A stretch of DNA of 64,000 nt from Montifringilla adamsi (taxonomy: Eukaryota; Chordata; Aves; Passeriformes; Passeridae). Every line of letters starts with the position of its first letter. Positions within the stretch are counted from its first letter, which is position 1. Shown in pieces: positions 1 through 12,400 of the stretch. The stretch is taken from positions 4,176,020-4,240,019 of the forward strand of contig JAGGNK010007559.1 of the NCBI GenBank assembly GCA_017590115.1, given 5' to 3'. The notes under the pieces are model-generated. The model worked only from the letters and a program-made list of their open reading frames with translations, was not told the origin of the DNA and did not search any database. The position numbers and the translations under genes are program-made.

Positions 1-868
1 TCACTTACCCAGGGGAACTGCAGGGATAAACTAGTCTGGTCCTGCAGCAGCTTGGCAGCAGTTTGCAGAGGAGCACAGGCTTCTTGCAGGAGCAGAAAGG
101 CACCACTCAGCACTTTACAAGACAACTTTGAATTGTCAAAATGGTCACAGGGTAGGGGGTTCTGCCAGACTTGGCTGTGTTCTTCAGCTGCATTTACCTT
201 TCTTTACTGTTGAGTCCTTCACCTGGCAGATGCTATAGAAACACAAGGCATTAATAGCATGGAGCACACAATAAAAGCTAAACAATGCAAACCACATGCA
301 ATATAAGCAGGAAGATAATTCTGTGCGTGCTCTCTGCAGTTGCTTGGGCCTTAACAAGCAGTACATTGCAGCAAGTAAAGGCTGTGGAGTACAGATCATA
401 AACTTGAATTCCACTGCTAAACTGTCAGGGCAGAGATCTGACCAACATTATAAAATATGAGAAGTGATTTTAGGAGCCTCTGTTTTGATGAGAGGGATTT
501 CAGAACTGCTTCCCAAAGGTCGGCTGCACAGCGTTTTCAGAATATCAGGCACCAGGGTTGCTCTTCTCTTTTGTAAACCCCCTGATGTTTCTTGTGCATT
601 GGCACTGCACCTCGCTGGGGGAGACTTTGTTTCACAATGGGATATTTGGGCAGTGCAGTAATGGGAACTAGGAAAAATTCAGAAGGACTTTCATGCTGAA
701 TCACAGCTTATCTCCTGCACAGCAGAAGGGAGGATTCCAGATCTTTTCATCTGCTTTTTACCTTTGGGAGATTTATGACAAACATCTAAAATTATCCTGG
801 GGAAAGAAATGTCTGTCCCCCCTTTATTTTCTGTCTTGACTACAACAAACAGCTGGGAGATAACTCAC
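1..868. other. intergenic, no gene seen
   Basis: Unique sequence without recognisable coding, RNA or repeat features. A minus-strand donor-like CCCTGG/GTAAGTGA lies at positions 3-8, but the sequence before it has stops and no clear acceptor. Confidence 0.6.
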
Positions 869-988
869 CTGTAGCTGGTCAGTCAGGCTGGCTGTCCTGA
901 CTTCACATGCTGGAGGTGAGCTGGGGCTGGCAATGCCCACTGGATCCTTGGATGCCATCCCAGTGTGCTGTGTGTTGCCCATATACAC
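869..988 (-). other. candidate 120-nt exon
   Basis: On the minus strand, a 120-nt segment is bounded by a moderate acceptor (CTTGCTCTGCAAAATCCAG) and a perfect-consensus donor (CTACAG/GTGAGTTA). It is open in one frame (40 codons, phase 0), encoding a Ser/Pro/Thr-rich stretch starting VYMGNTQHTG and ending SLTDQLQ. I do not recognise the peptide. In this gene desert it could be an exon of a long non-coding transcript downstream of mir-365, or chance. Frame and splice sites are seen; exon status is inferred. Confidence 0.2.
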
Positions 989-1558
989 CTGGATTTTGCA
1001 GAGCAAGAGTTAAAACCTAAAAGATGGGCTTGCAAAGTTTCTGTAGTGGGTTTTTGGTGGGAAAGCTTGTCCAGTGCACAGGGCAGCTGTTGCAACTTCT
1101 GATGTGCAAAGTGTCTCTGGTTCATTTTAGGGGACCTTGGGACTGCATGGGAGGTAAAGATGAGAAGGGCTGCTCATGCAAAGCCTTTGTGGTTGTGTTT
1201 TTAATGACTGTTAGATATCTTTAATGTAGAACAGATTTTCTCTTCTCCCTGTGTGGTTTGGTAGGGTTGGGAGAGCCTGTGGTGCTGGAATTCTGCCTTG
1301 CATGAGCAGAAAGGACCTTGCAGGGCTTCACTTGAGGCTTGGGGTCCTGTAGGCCTGGACCTTCTTCCTACTTCAGCCCATTTCCACCTCACATCTCTTC
1401 CGTGGTGGTGCCTGCAAGTCAGCCGTGGACCACACTCTAACCTGAGAGGGGCTGGTTGCACCCCAGCAGAAAGATGCTCTTGGAGGGGAGAGCTGGAGGG
1501 TGTAGGGTGGCTGTACCTGTACTGTGGAGCACCAGAGAAGAGGCAGGGCAGAAGGTAC

Positions 1559-1680
1559 AGGCATGGCCAGGTGAGGTGCAGGCATGGCCAGGTCAGGCAT
1601 GGCCAGGTGAGGTGCAGGCATGGCCAGGTAAGGCACAGGGATGGCCAGGTGAGGTGCAGGCATGGCCAGGTAAGGTGCTG
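1559..1680. repeat. 21 bp minisatellite
   Basis: Six copies of a GCATGGCCAGGTGAGGTGCAG-type unit. Copies start near 1561, 1582, 1597, 1618, 1639 and 1660; spacing is 21 bp except one interval of 15 bp, which reflects a 6-bp loss. Long open frames across it in both strands (such as 1298-2299 plus) arise from the period being divisible by three. Confidence 0.92.
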
Positions 1681-1699
1681 GCAGATGGCAGCTGCCGTG

Positions 1700-4600
1700 A
1701 GAAGTGCCCAGGTGCCTGTCCCTGAGCCTGGCCTTGGTGCCAGGTGCCTGTGCGCTCCAGAGAGAGGGGTGGCAGGAGCTCCACTGGCTGTGCCAACAAA
1801 GACTTGTGCTCAGCCTCTGCCTGTGCCTCTGGAGTGCTGGGCTTTCCCAGAGATGGACAAGGATTTTAACATGTATTTAAACACATGCCTATGGTGCCCT
1901 TGCCAAGGGAAAGGCGAGGAACATCAGCCTCGTGCCTTGTTTCATCCAAAACACAAACCAGCAAAAGGGGAGGGGACTTCATTAGGGCTAGAAACCACTG
2001 ATTTAGGCAGTTTTGGATTCCCAGGGACAGTTGCTGACTTTTCAAGTGGATCCACCAGAGGCTTAGAGGACTTCAGGCAGAGCTGGTGTGAGGAGGGAGG
2101 TCTCAGGAGCTCCTGTCCCCACGGGCTGCTCTGGAGCTGCTGTGCCTGGCCATGCCTCTGCTCCGGGCGTGGTGCAGCTCCAGCCCTGGAGCTCCTCCTT
2201 GGCACTCGAGCTCAGTCATCCTGCAGCTCCCCTGCATCCCAGTTGTTATTGATGGCACACCTGGTCCCAAGTAGGACCTTTTCCATTCTTAATCTGTGAT
2301 TAACAAGGTTGTTAAAGTCATTCTCTGCTCTGCTGAAACCAAACAGGGTTTTATGTGACATACTGGATAAAGGCTCTGTTTGAAGTAGTCTTTAATCTTA
2401 GTTCTAGGATTAAATCATATGTAAACAGTCACATTTTATCAGCTCGACTGCAAAGTAATTTATTTGTTAGTCTAATTTTAGTAACTTGTAGGTAATTCAA
2501 TACTGTTTGAAAGAGGTTATATAGGAGTGAACAGATCTAATTTTCCACCAGTAGGACAAGTAAAGCAGTCCCCGGTCCTGCAAAAGGCCTTGCCTGTTAT
2601 GGATAGCTGCATGGATTTTAGAAAAGCTATTCCAAATGTGTGAAAAAGCAGCGTGACTGCATGTGGGGCTTTGCAGGACCAAGGCCTGCCATTGTGTTTT
2701 TTTGGCAGAGCTGTTTGACATTGCAGTACATTTTTGTAAGTGCTCGTGTTGCATCTATTTTTACTGTGTTGTGCAATTAGACTTTTAGGACAGAGCTATA
2801 ACTATTGAACACTGTGCTGGAAGTCACTGTATCTCAGTGGATGAGATAAGATTTTCCTTAGATCTTGGGGAGGATATAGCTGTGGTATCTCTGTGACAAT
2901 TTCACAGACATTCAAAGATGGGGAGTGATCCTTGTGAATATAATTATTAGATCAGCCTTTACTATAGGACTTGATTTTTCCTACTGGAAAAATTATTCTG
3001 TGCTGGAAGTCTGAAAGTTGTTCCCACGTGAAATCTGATGTGTAGGATGTGAAACTTTTCCCTTTGCATGAAGGCATTTCAGTGTGATTTCTGAGTGAAC
3101 ATGGATATGGTTTTATTGCTGCTTGGTGCTAACAGCTGAAGTAGGTTACAGGAGAAAAGGGGCTGAAAGTTGATTGGCAGTGAGTGATCACAGTGAAACT
3201 TGAACTCTGGCCAGGAATATTTTACAAATGGAGACTCTCCTCTCCTTACAGCACCTGGGATTTCCAGGTGATTTTGATGGGAGTAGGGGACTCTCAAGGA
3301 CTCTATTTCCTATTCCTGCTTCTAGCTAGACTTTGTAGAGTCTAATTCCAAATGGCCTCACTGTGCCTGCCTTAGCTCCTCTTTGAAAGACAAACCTTAC
3401 TCTGTCATGGGGGAATTTCACCCGTAAGTGCTGAGCTTTTGTTTTTCTGTCGGGAAATTCAGGCTGAATAAATGCCAAGGAAAGCTTAAATTTTCCCCCT
3501 GTTTTTCTGCCCAGCCTCTTGCATGCTAGAGTATTGGTTGTATCCAGATCAGTATGAACTCACACTGGTGACTGGAATTCCTCCCTAAAGGATCAAAGCT
3601 GTGCAATGTAGAGGAGGAATGCCTTTATTTGGATAAAATTGATCTAGAAATTATAGCAGCTGGCTTGAGTTCTTGGCCATACACATCCCAGTGCTTTAGA
3701 GGCAATGTTTACAGGAAACATTCCCTCTTTTTTTTTGCAGTTCAGCTGGTTGAAGACATCTTATTATCTGCCTGGCTTGCATGTCTGCATTTGGTGAGGA
3801 TTTGAGTTTAAAACACTTTAAAGAATGCTCTGAATTCATAACCTGCCAGGGCTCTCTCTTGGTTTGTCTGATTGGGAAATCTGGATACCAGGGCAGGAAA
3901 GGCCAATATGAGAAGAATAATGTGACTCAATTGACTGTGAAATTCTTCTAGGAACAGGTGTAATAGTGATCATAAACATTTGTGAGATATTTTACTACCA
4001 GCTTTAATCCCTGCAGAGGGGAATATTTAGGAGCAGGAAAATGAATGTGAAAGTAACTTCAAAGGCTGAGTTAAAAGATCAGGAGCTTGAACCTTGGGTC
4101 CAGCCAAGGAGCAGCTGAGCACTGAGGGGGCTGTGGCTCCCTTTGATCCATCATTCTTATCCAGATCAGTTCACCTGGGACCCCGAGAGGCCCTAATGGG
4201 GATCCTCAGGGTGGTGGTCACCCCAGCCACTGTCCTTTCCAGCACAGCCTTGCATTTTCCCATTAGTCATGTTTTTTTTTTTAATGGGGTAGCACAAACT
4301 GTGTAATGAATAGATCACAAAACCCAGGAGGAGGGGGAAAAAACGAAGAGCAGAATTGTGCAGCTGTGGATGTCTGTGCTAGAGAAAGGGATGCTGGGCT
4401 GGAGTAGCTCTTTGAGAGGGGGCACAGAGAAAGCAAGTGAAAAAGGTCATATTTCCTCATGCCTTGTGGAGGGCACAAAGCTTTTCTTCAGAGAATGTAC
4501 AGGAAATGTAAAAGCAGGCAAGGGTCTGAGAACTGCCCAAGGAAGTTTGATATAGGTTGAAAGTTCTTCCTGTGCTTAGGGCCAGCGTGAGGAGCAGAAT

Positions 4601-5756
4601 GCCATTTGCATTCCTCAGGAGCTCAGGTTTGCACAGCTCCTTGCAAAGGCCTCTCTGACAGATGAATTTTTCCCACTGCCATTAAGGAAACACAACTTGG
4701 GGGTGATTTCAAAGAGGGAAAACAAGGAGCTATAAAGACAAACATGTAGGAAGTGCTATAGAGTGATATGGAAGCCACAATGGTAAATCAAAGCCTGAGG
4801 AGGAAGGGCACACAAGTATAAATCTCTCTAAACTGATCAAGGAGCTGGTGGGGCCTTTAGAGGGATGTGAATGGAGAGTCAGTGGTTGGAGCTGCTGAGG
4901 AGCTGAATGAATTCCTTGACTTGATAAGCAAGGAGAGCAGCTAGAGGTCACATACTCTATGGAGGACAGGGAAACACAGTGGTTTTCTATGTGGGGAGAG
5001 AGAGAAGGCATATTATTTTAAAGTTTTATGTGTGTGTAACCCAAGCAGACAGTTGGGAAATTAAAACTACTAAAATTGACAAGTCACCAATTTTAGATTA
5101 ACTTCAACCTACAATAACTGAACTTGGTTTCTGGCCTTGGTGTTTGAGAGATCCCTGGGAAAGCAGTGGTGTCTGAGGAAGGAGACACAGAAAGCATTGT
5201 CTCCTTATTTAAAAAAAAAAAAAAGGCAAAAAAGCATATAACAGCAATTAATAAAAAAGAAATCAGGCAAGTTGTAAAAAAACTTGCCTAAAGTAGCTAT
5301 TACTAAACGGCAAGCAGCAAGCAATGTTTGAGAGCCATTTGGTAGACAGTGCAGTAGCCCTCAGTACCCAGTCCTACATTTCTGAAATCTGTACTTTAAA
5401 AGGGCAGAATGTACATTAAAAGCAGCAGCAGCAGCTGCCACAAAGGTCTGGTTTTGGAGACAAAAAACTGGTTTTGGAGAGAGCTCTGAGGTGCTGCTGC
5501 AGTACAGACTGTCCCACAGAGCAACCTGCACATCAGCACCTTCCTGATTCCCCAGTTCCAGTGAAAATGGAAAACACATTCCAGTCTTAATATCGTGGGA
5601 TTTTAGACTGCCCTATGGTCAAACCTACAGTGTTTTACATCCCCTCTGTGCTACTTGTGACCAGCTGGAGCAATGGCAGATGAGCAACTTGGTCACACTT
5701 GTGCTTCCAACTGCCCCGATCTCTTGGGACTGATGGTTCCAGCACACTGAGACACG
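1700..5756. other. intergenic, low-complexity only
   Basis: No gene is recognised. It contains a short A14 run near 5211-5224 and a GCA/CAG run (5422-5436). Frames are short and lack splice or domain support. Confidence 0.6.
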
Positions 5757-5760
5757 GGAT

Positions 5761-5880
5761 GCAGGATGCAGCAGGATGCAGAAGGATGCAGCAGGATGCA
5801 GAAGGAAGCAGCAGGATGCAGAAGAATGCAGCAGGATGCAGAAGGAAGCAGCAGGATGCAGGAGGATGCAGCAGGATGCA
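5761..5880. repeat. 10 bp minisatellite, 12 units
   Basis: Exactly twelve head-to-tail 10-bp units of GCAGGATGCA, alternating with GAAGGATGCA, GAAGGAAGCA, GAAGAATGCA or GGAGGATGCA. From the third unit on this gives a 20-bp higher-order period. The alternation points to growth by duplication of a 20-bp dimer. Confidence 0.95.
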
Positions 5881-8800
5881 GCTCTGCACTCAGATGTTTT
5901 CATTGTGGTCAGAACTATTGCACATGGGATTTGATTGAATGACAGGGTCTGAGCTTTTGAAAGTCCCCCTCCTTCCACATCCAGTGCAAGTGTGAGATTT
6001 CATCCTGTAGATGCTGTGCTGACAGTAGAGGACCTTTGTCAGATTATTTCAGCTAAGCTATGGCTTTTCAACTTATTTTTAATTTATGGAGCTCTAAACA
6101 TTTGACACTGCAGATCTGAACCTTTTTACAGCAAACCTAAGCCTATTTACTGTCTCCTTGCTCATGTAAATTCTTAAGAGCTTTTTCCAGACCTACAGAA
6201 AGAGTCTGTGTGCCCAAAGGGACCATGGTTTAATGAAGTTACTGCTGCTCAGAGCCTTTTTCATTAGCTCTGTGAAGATGGAGAGAAGCAAAGGGAGAGG
6301 GATGCAATACCCCAAGCTCTTCTCACCTTCCAGAAACTAGGAATACTCTTTATTTAGAGGAGAATTTCAACAGAGTTCCTAAGACCCATGTCCCACTAAA
6401 GAGCAGAGGCACAAGGCTCCTCTTGTGAGGTGTCAAGTTACCCAGGAGACAGACTGAGCAACTGAGAAATGTTGCAAGTTTTTGGAAAAGAGATTTATAT
6501 ATAAATGTGTTACGGGAAAAAATACCACTGGTCATACACATGGTAATTCTTCTGTCTTACTTTGTTTGCTATCTTTCTTTCTTTATTGTTTTCAAAGATT
6601 TAAAGGAATTTAATTAAAAAGGCAGTTTAACTACCCTCTTCTTTCCAGATAACAAACACTAAAATAAAATGAAGTGAAATAGTGGAGAGTCTGCTTTATA
6701 CCCCTTTTAAAACTGAACACAAAAGCCAAATGAGATCATAGGGTTTATCGGGCAAGCTCTTTCCAGAAAAGATGAGGAACTGCTCCTGCCACTGTACAAG
6801 GAACAGCTGAACTTTCATCTGAAAAGCCATGGACAGTTCTCATCATCCATCTTTGGGAAGAATAAATCCAGAGTGGAATTTAGAAGGTGACTGGGACAAT
6901 GAGTGGTGCTTGCAAGGAAAAGCCAAAGGAGTGTGGGTCGTTCAGTGTAGGAGCGCTGGAGTGAGGTCACTGCTTTCTGTAGCTGCTGCAGAGGAAGAAT
7001 ATTACATAAAAGAAAGGAAATCTTTGGCTGGCAGAATAATTATAAACTGTCATGCAATACACTTAAAATGAAAACAGGGAGGGCTCTGGGTCTTGGAACA
7101 ATGGGTTCTGCAAGACCTTGGATTGGGGCAGCAGAGCCAGGTCCCATTTTGTAACCTGTATACAAAAGGGATTGAATGTGGAGCTGTGAAAGCGGGTCTG
7201 GCTGCAGTGATCCTCTCCAAGCCCACATGCTCCCAGAATAACATTAATTTCTTCTATCAGCCTGATACTCCAGAAGCAACTGTCTAGCTGTGGTTTTCCA
7301 AGGAGCCCAAAGCAGCTTTTATCCTCTGATGCAGTTCTTTCTTAGAGCTGGGAGCTGGGACAAAAGTGCCATCAGTGACAGGTTACAGACCAACAGGACA
7401 TCCATTGCCTCCACTGGAGGTGGCAGCCTGGCTTTTCTCCTGGTGGCTGTTGTGACAGTGACCAGGTCTGCATCTCTCCAGGGTGTGCTGCCATGCCTTC
7501 TGCTGGCAATGGCTGCCTCTGGAAGCTCTCCCCTCACTGTGGGGACACTTCCAGCTCCTGGTGGCTGCAGATCATCCCATTGAGGATGTACCAATAGCTG
7601 CCTGGAAAAGGGGATGCAGGAACAGGAGAGATGTGTAGGGCTGCTTTCATCCTGCCCCAGAACTGAGCTGTCAGTGTGTGGAGCAGGCCTGGGTCTCTCT
7701 GCTGGTCCCTCCCAGGGCAGGAGGCAGAAGCAGAGCCTGGGTGTCAGATGTCTGTCTTAGCCTCTGACCAGCAAGGAAGTCTCCATCTAAATCAACAACA
7801 GCTCTCCAGGCTTCGAAACATGGCGGGCGGGTATTTTTAGAAGCCAATCAATCAGTGGTGACTGTTCAAGTTCAGACAAGTCAAACACAGCCTGCAAAGT
7901 TACACAGAAGTGCTGTGTGTTGTGGAAGGCTGTTGAGCCTGCTTGTTCAACAAGCTGTGCCAAATCCGTGAGCTACCAGAGCCCAGCTCTTTTTAGAGAG
8001 ATAGCTGTGAGAGGTGTAAACAGATTGTGGATTGTAAAACACACACTTTTTAATTGAAACAATAAATTGCAGACTGGGCTTCTAGGGAAACCTTCTTTCA
8101 AGGTGCTAGAATTGTTTTCAAAACGTGAACAGACCCCTAGGTTGAGGGGTTTCTGTCTTGGCCTTATTTGCAGGTGAGGAAGTTGAGACACAGTAGCATG
8201 AGCTGGAGATCACTAATATTGAGCAGAAGAAAGCATCCTCCAAGGAACTTGCAGGGTCCTCTAGATACTATTCTAGTGTGTGGGGATGAAATAAAAGAAT
8301 AGTAATGAATCATCTCCATGAAAAATGCTGGTGCAGCCTGGACTCAGACTGAACCTCTAAAACCAGAGACCAAACAAGTCAGCACCCAGATTAAAAAATG
8401 TTATGATTTCCAAACCCTCAGTTTATCCAGGTTGAAAATTATCCTGTTATTTTCTGTTGTCATTGACCACAAAGAACAGAACCTGTGGCTCTTCTGTCTG
8501 CTTCTATGCTGCTTCTTGTCCTTCCCTCCATCACTGCAAGGCATTGGCTCCAGAGCTCCACACCAGAGTCCTTGCACAGCTGCACAAAATGTAGTGCACG
8601 ATCTGATTCTGAAGCTGGGCTGAACTCGTGCGTTCAATGCCAGCTGAATTTATACTGCTGTATTGGAAATACATTTTTAGGAAAGATTCTCTGTAATTAT
8701 TACATTATAGCTACTGTTGGGTTGCTCAGAGTACAGTAAACGATTGCTATGCTTGTTAGAGGCCATGAATACAGAAAAACATTCCTTCCTGTGAGGTCTG

Positions 8801-9378
8801 CTGTTAAATAATAACTTGTCATTTCATGGCGTAGGGGAGTGAGTGCCCTCGAAGGGACAATGCTCAAGCCAGTGATCCAATTCCTGTTACCTCCACCACG
8901 TTCCCAGAGCTGCCCCTGGGCAGGAACATTGGATGTGCTGAGGGGCAGGACTGCAGTTCCAACATTTTGCACCTGGATCCTCTCACTGCTGCCTCTGTTG
9001 CTATTTTGCAGTAGCACTCAGGGACCCCCTTCCCCTGGAATTTGGGCCTCAGGATGAAAGGTAGGTGAGTGGGGAAAGCTGTGAATGTATCAACTATGCA
9101 GGGTCCGGCTCTCATAGGAGTGGCAAGAGAAGGTGTTCAGGCACACTGAGGTTTTTAAGGAATAATTTCCTGATCAGCAGGTCTAATGAGCAGCTTTCAC
9201 CTGTGTGCTGTCTCCTGTCTGCTGTGAAGGGAGCACTCACCACTGCCTTTTCCTCGGGGAATACTAATGGTGTCTGTATCCTCCAGCTGTCCTCTCCAGT
9301 CACCTCTAGGAGCTTCAGAGCTTTGAGAGATCCTCTCCTCTGTTGTGTTGAAATTGTCTGATGCTGTTCTAGAACTAC
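5881..9378. other. intergenic, no gene seen
   Basis: Unique sequence between the 10-bp minisatellite and the CA microsatellite. I see no conserved protein, RNA gene or mobile element. Confidence 0.6.
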
Positions 9379-9383
9379 TCACA

Positions 9384-9385
<2 letters not shown>

Positions 9386-9427
<42 letters not shown>
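9386..9427. repeat. (CA)21 microsatellite
   Basis: A pure 42-bp CA tract preceded by an interrupted ACTCACACT stretch. Probably length-polymorphic. Confidence 0.97.
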
Positions 9428-9429
<2 letters not shown>

Positions 9430-12400
9430 CAATATATGTAATGCTCTGTTTCCTTAGGAATCCCAGGCTTAACAACAATCACTTCACCATTGTCCCATAT
9501 GTAACATGCAGTTGTGGTTTTCATGGTGCAGCACAAATGTGGGGACACAGCTGTGGCTCAGATCAGTTAATAAAATGCAATTAAAAATCTCAAAGCTGGA
9601 GCAGAACCCAAGAAATCTAATGAAGCTGCAAAAGCTGGGCTCAAGCAGTGAGCACCAGCCAGGACAGGTGATGTGTGTCACTCAGTCCCTTTCTGTGGTG
9701 GAGGGACCTGCCCCTTATTATATGGTCACAAGAAAACAATGGAAAAACATGGCAAGTGTAAAAACTGAGTCTGGAAGCAGCTCAGCTGTGATGTGTGGAG
9801 AGGAAGAGCACTTTAGGTGCACTTTAATGATGGTTTATATAGATTGGAGAGATATGGCTGAGGATGGACACCAGTTGCCTCTGGGGAGATTGCACGGAAG
9901 CAAAACTCTGGCAGAAGCTACAGTTTTGGGAGCTCAGTGCTATTGAATTCTCATCTTGCATGAGAGTGAAATATCTGCCCCCACTTGTGACCTCAACAGC
10001 TACCCTGGCACTGGGGGAAGGAGCCAGACATGGATACAGATCTGACATTTCCCAGATGAATGGTGACCCCTGGGCCCTCCGCCCCTCCACCATAACACTC
10101 TCCATATTTAGGGAGAAGAAGAGGATGATTGAAGGAGGGAATGGTTGTCTCCATACTCAGCCCTCCTGCTTTTTTTGGTTTGCATTGCAGACTCCATGTT
10201 GTTTTAATGTAGTTCCTTGTATTTAATGTGTTTTTATTGCTTTCTCTAATAACACTGACCGAGCACTAACAGCCAAATTAAACAAGCTGTGCCAATAAGC
10301 CAAACATTTCACTTCAAGCAGCAAAGAGGATGCCTCTTACCCCTACTCAAGCTTAGACATGTAAATGAAGGACCTCACTGCTCATTAGGGACAAGGAGGC
10401 AAATGGCTGCTGTGGTGCAGGGCAGGGCTGGGCAGTGTCCCTGCCCTGGGTTCTCCCCTGCATGTGCTGGTCCTTATCACCCTGGGTCTTGAGGTGGGGG
10501 TTGGACAAGGTAGAGGCTGGTTGTCCTCAAGGTTGTCATGTAGCTTCTCATCTCATGGGCTTTATCAGGTTGGGTCTTGTCTTCTTGTGGCTGTAAGCAC
10601 CTCTGAACCACTCTGACTTCAGTGGGAGCTGAAGTTCATGTGGCATCACTGAAAACCTTTCCATGAAATTAAAAATCAACCCCAAAACTCCTCCCCTGGT
10701 GCTGATCTGTGGTGTGATGTTGACGTAAGTGTACAGGAGTTTCAGCAGCTGGGTTGCTGGCATTTTCATAAGTCATTTTTCTAATTCTCTCTGTCTTTTG
10801 CATAATATTCCAGAAGTTTTTTTTCAGTTTGCTTTTCCCCAACATGTCCCAGCCTTCATCTCTGTCCTCTTAGTGCTGTTTCCTGATGTTCTCTGTGATC
10901 TCCCTTGTTCCATCTTTCTTCTCTTCTCTGGTTTCCTCCCTTTCATATTAGCCCTGATTTGTTCACACTGGCTCAGCCCACCATCCCAAAGGGGAAGCAT
11001 ATCTGTTTCATTCCTTTCTCCATTTCCCTCCCAGCCCCACAGCTGTTCCTTCTCTTTCCCATTCCTTCAGGCCTCTCTTCTGTTCCCAGTGCCATCCACT
11101 GCCTTCTCCTTTTCATCTCCCTGTCCAACCCCTTTCTTCCATCACTGGAGGTCAACAACAGAGAAAACAGAACATGAACCAGGAGGGGGATGTTACAGCC
11201 AAGAATGATGTGCCTGTGAGATGCCAAGTATTGTCTCCCCACTGTTAGTCCAGACTGCTTTCATCTGGCTGGGCCAGCTGAACCCACCAGCTCAAGCACT
11301 GACACAGTTTTGGATATTTTGTGCCACACAAAGAGAAATTGTGCCACACCTGAGAAATTCCAGCCTTTTGCTTTGCACAAGTTGAAGGCCAAAAGCTCTG
11401 CAGTGGAATGAGGTGGAATGTACACATCATTTCCAACTTTTCTTTTCCCCACCATGTGCTGCACTTTTCCAGCTAAGCACCAGCGTCTGTAGCTGCCCAT
11501 GTCTGTGCCTTGGCCTGTGTAATTATGTGTTTTTTAGTTCTGCTCAATCACAAGCAATCACGGAGCTGCAATTCCAGCTGGGACAGAAAATGATCTAACA
11601 AGTTGGCTCGTGTGCAATTACAGAAGATACATTCTGCCACAAATTTGTTCTGCCACTGCTTTGTGCTCCTAAGTGGAAGGCCCCAGGGGAACAGATGAAC
11701 ACGAGGGTGGCTGGTGTGTGACTCAGGTCTGTCTGTCGGCTGGGGTGAATTAAACCTACAGCTTAGACGTGCAAAGAGCTTTTCACTCTGGAGGGAACTG
11801 GGCTGCACTGTGTGTATCCGCCTCAGAAACAATCTGACCTGCCTCAGGCATCTCTATGGATTTAGGGAGTGATCAAATCTGGAAGGGGAACCTGATCTAT
11901 CAGCAGGTCTGCCAAAACCTAATGCAGCCCACAGGAACACCCTGTGCAGCCCAGAAAGTGCATGGAGACCCCAGAGCTGCTGTTTCACTCCCTCCACAAC
12001 TGTGGTTGCATCTCCTGCCCCTTCCCCCTCACCTTTCCCTGTAATCCCTGACTCAGGCTTTGCCTTCTGCAGCAACAAAGAAAATGTCATCCCAGCCCTC
12101 CTTTGGCTGGTGCAGCGGGAGGCTGCGATAGCCGCAGTCACGGCTGGGAATGAGCGGAGCTCTCTGTGCCATTATTGTTCTCTGCTCCAAGCTGGAAGCA
12201 GCGAGAGAAGGACTCTCAGTCTGTCCCTCTGGAATCATCCCCTGGGACCTGAGCGAACCTTCTGTGTTGTGGGGCGTGCACCACAGCCAGGAACGGCAAT
12301 TTTTTTGCAGGGAAATAAGGACAGAATCCTCCACCTGAATTTAAAGTCAATATCCAGTTCTTTCACAGTGATTGATCAGCAGTGATTGACGTTTCAACTG

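Noticed and set aside
1298..2299. Plus-strand open frame of 333 codons.
   Set aside because: It is kept open by the 21-bp minisatellite. The peptide repeats RHGQVRC units and matches no family.
5761..5880. Regular array considered as a CRISPR.
   Set aside because: Units are 10 bp, contiguous and without unique spacers, in a vertebrate genome. It is a minisatellite.
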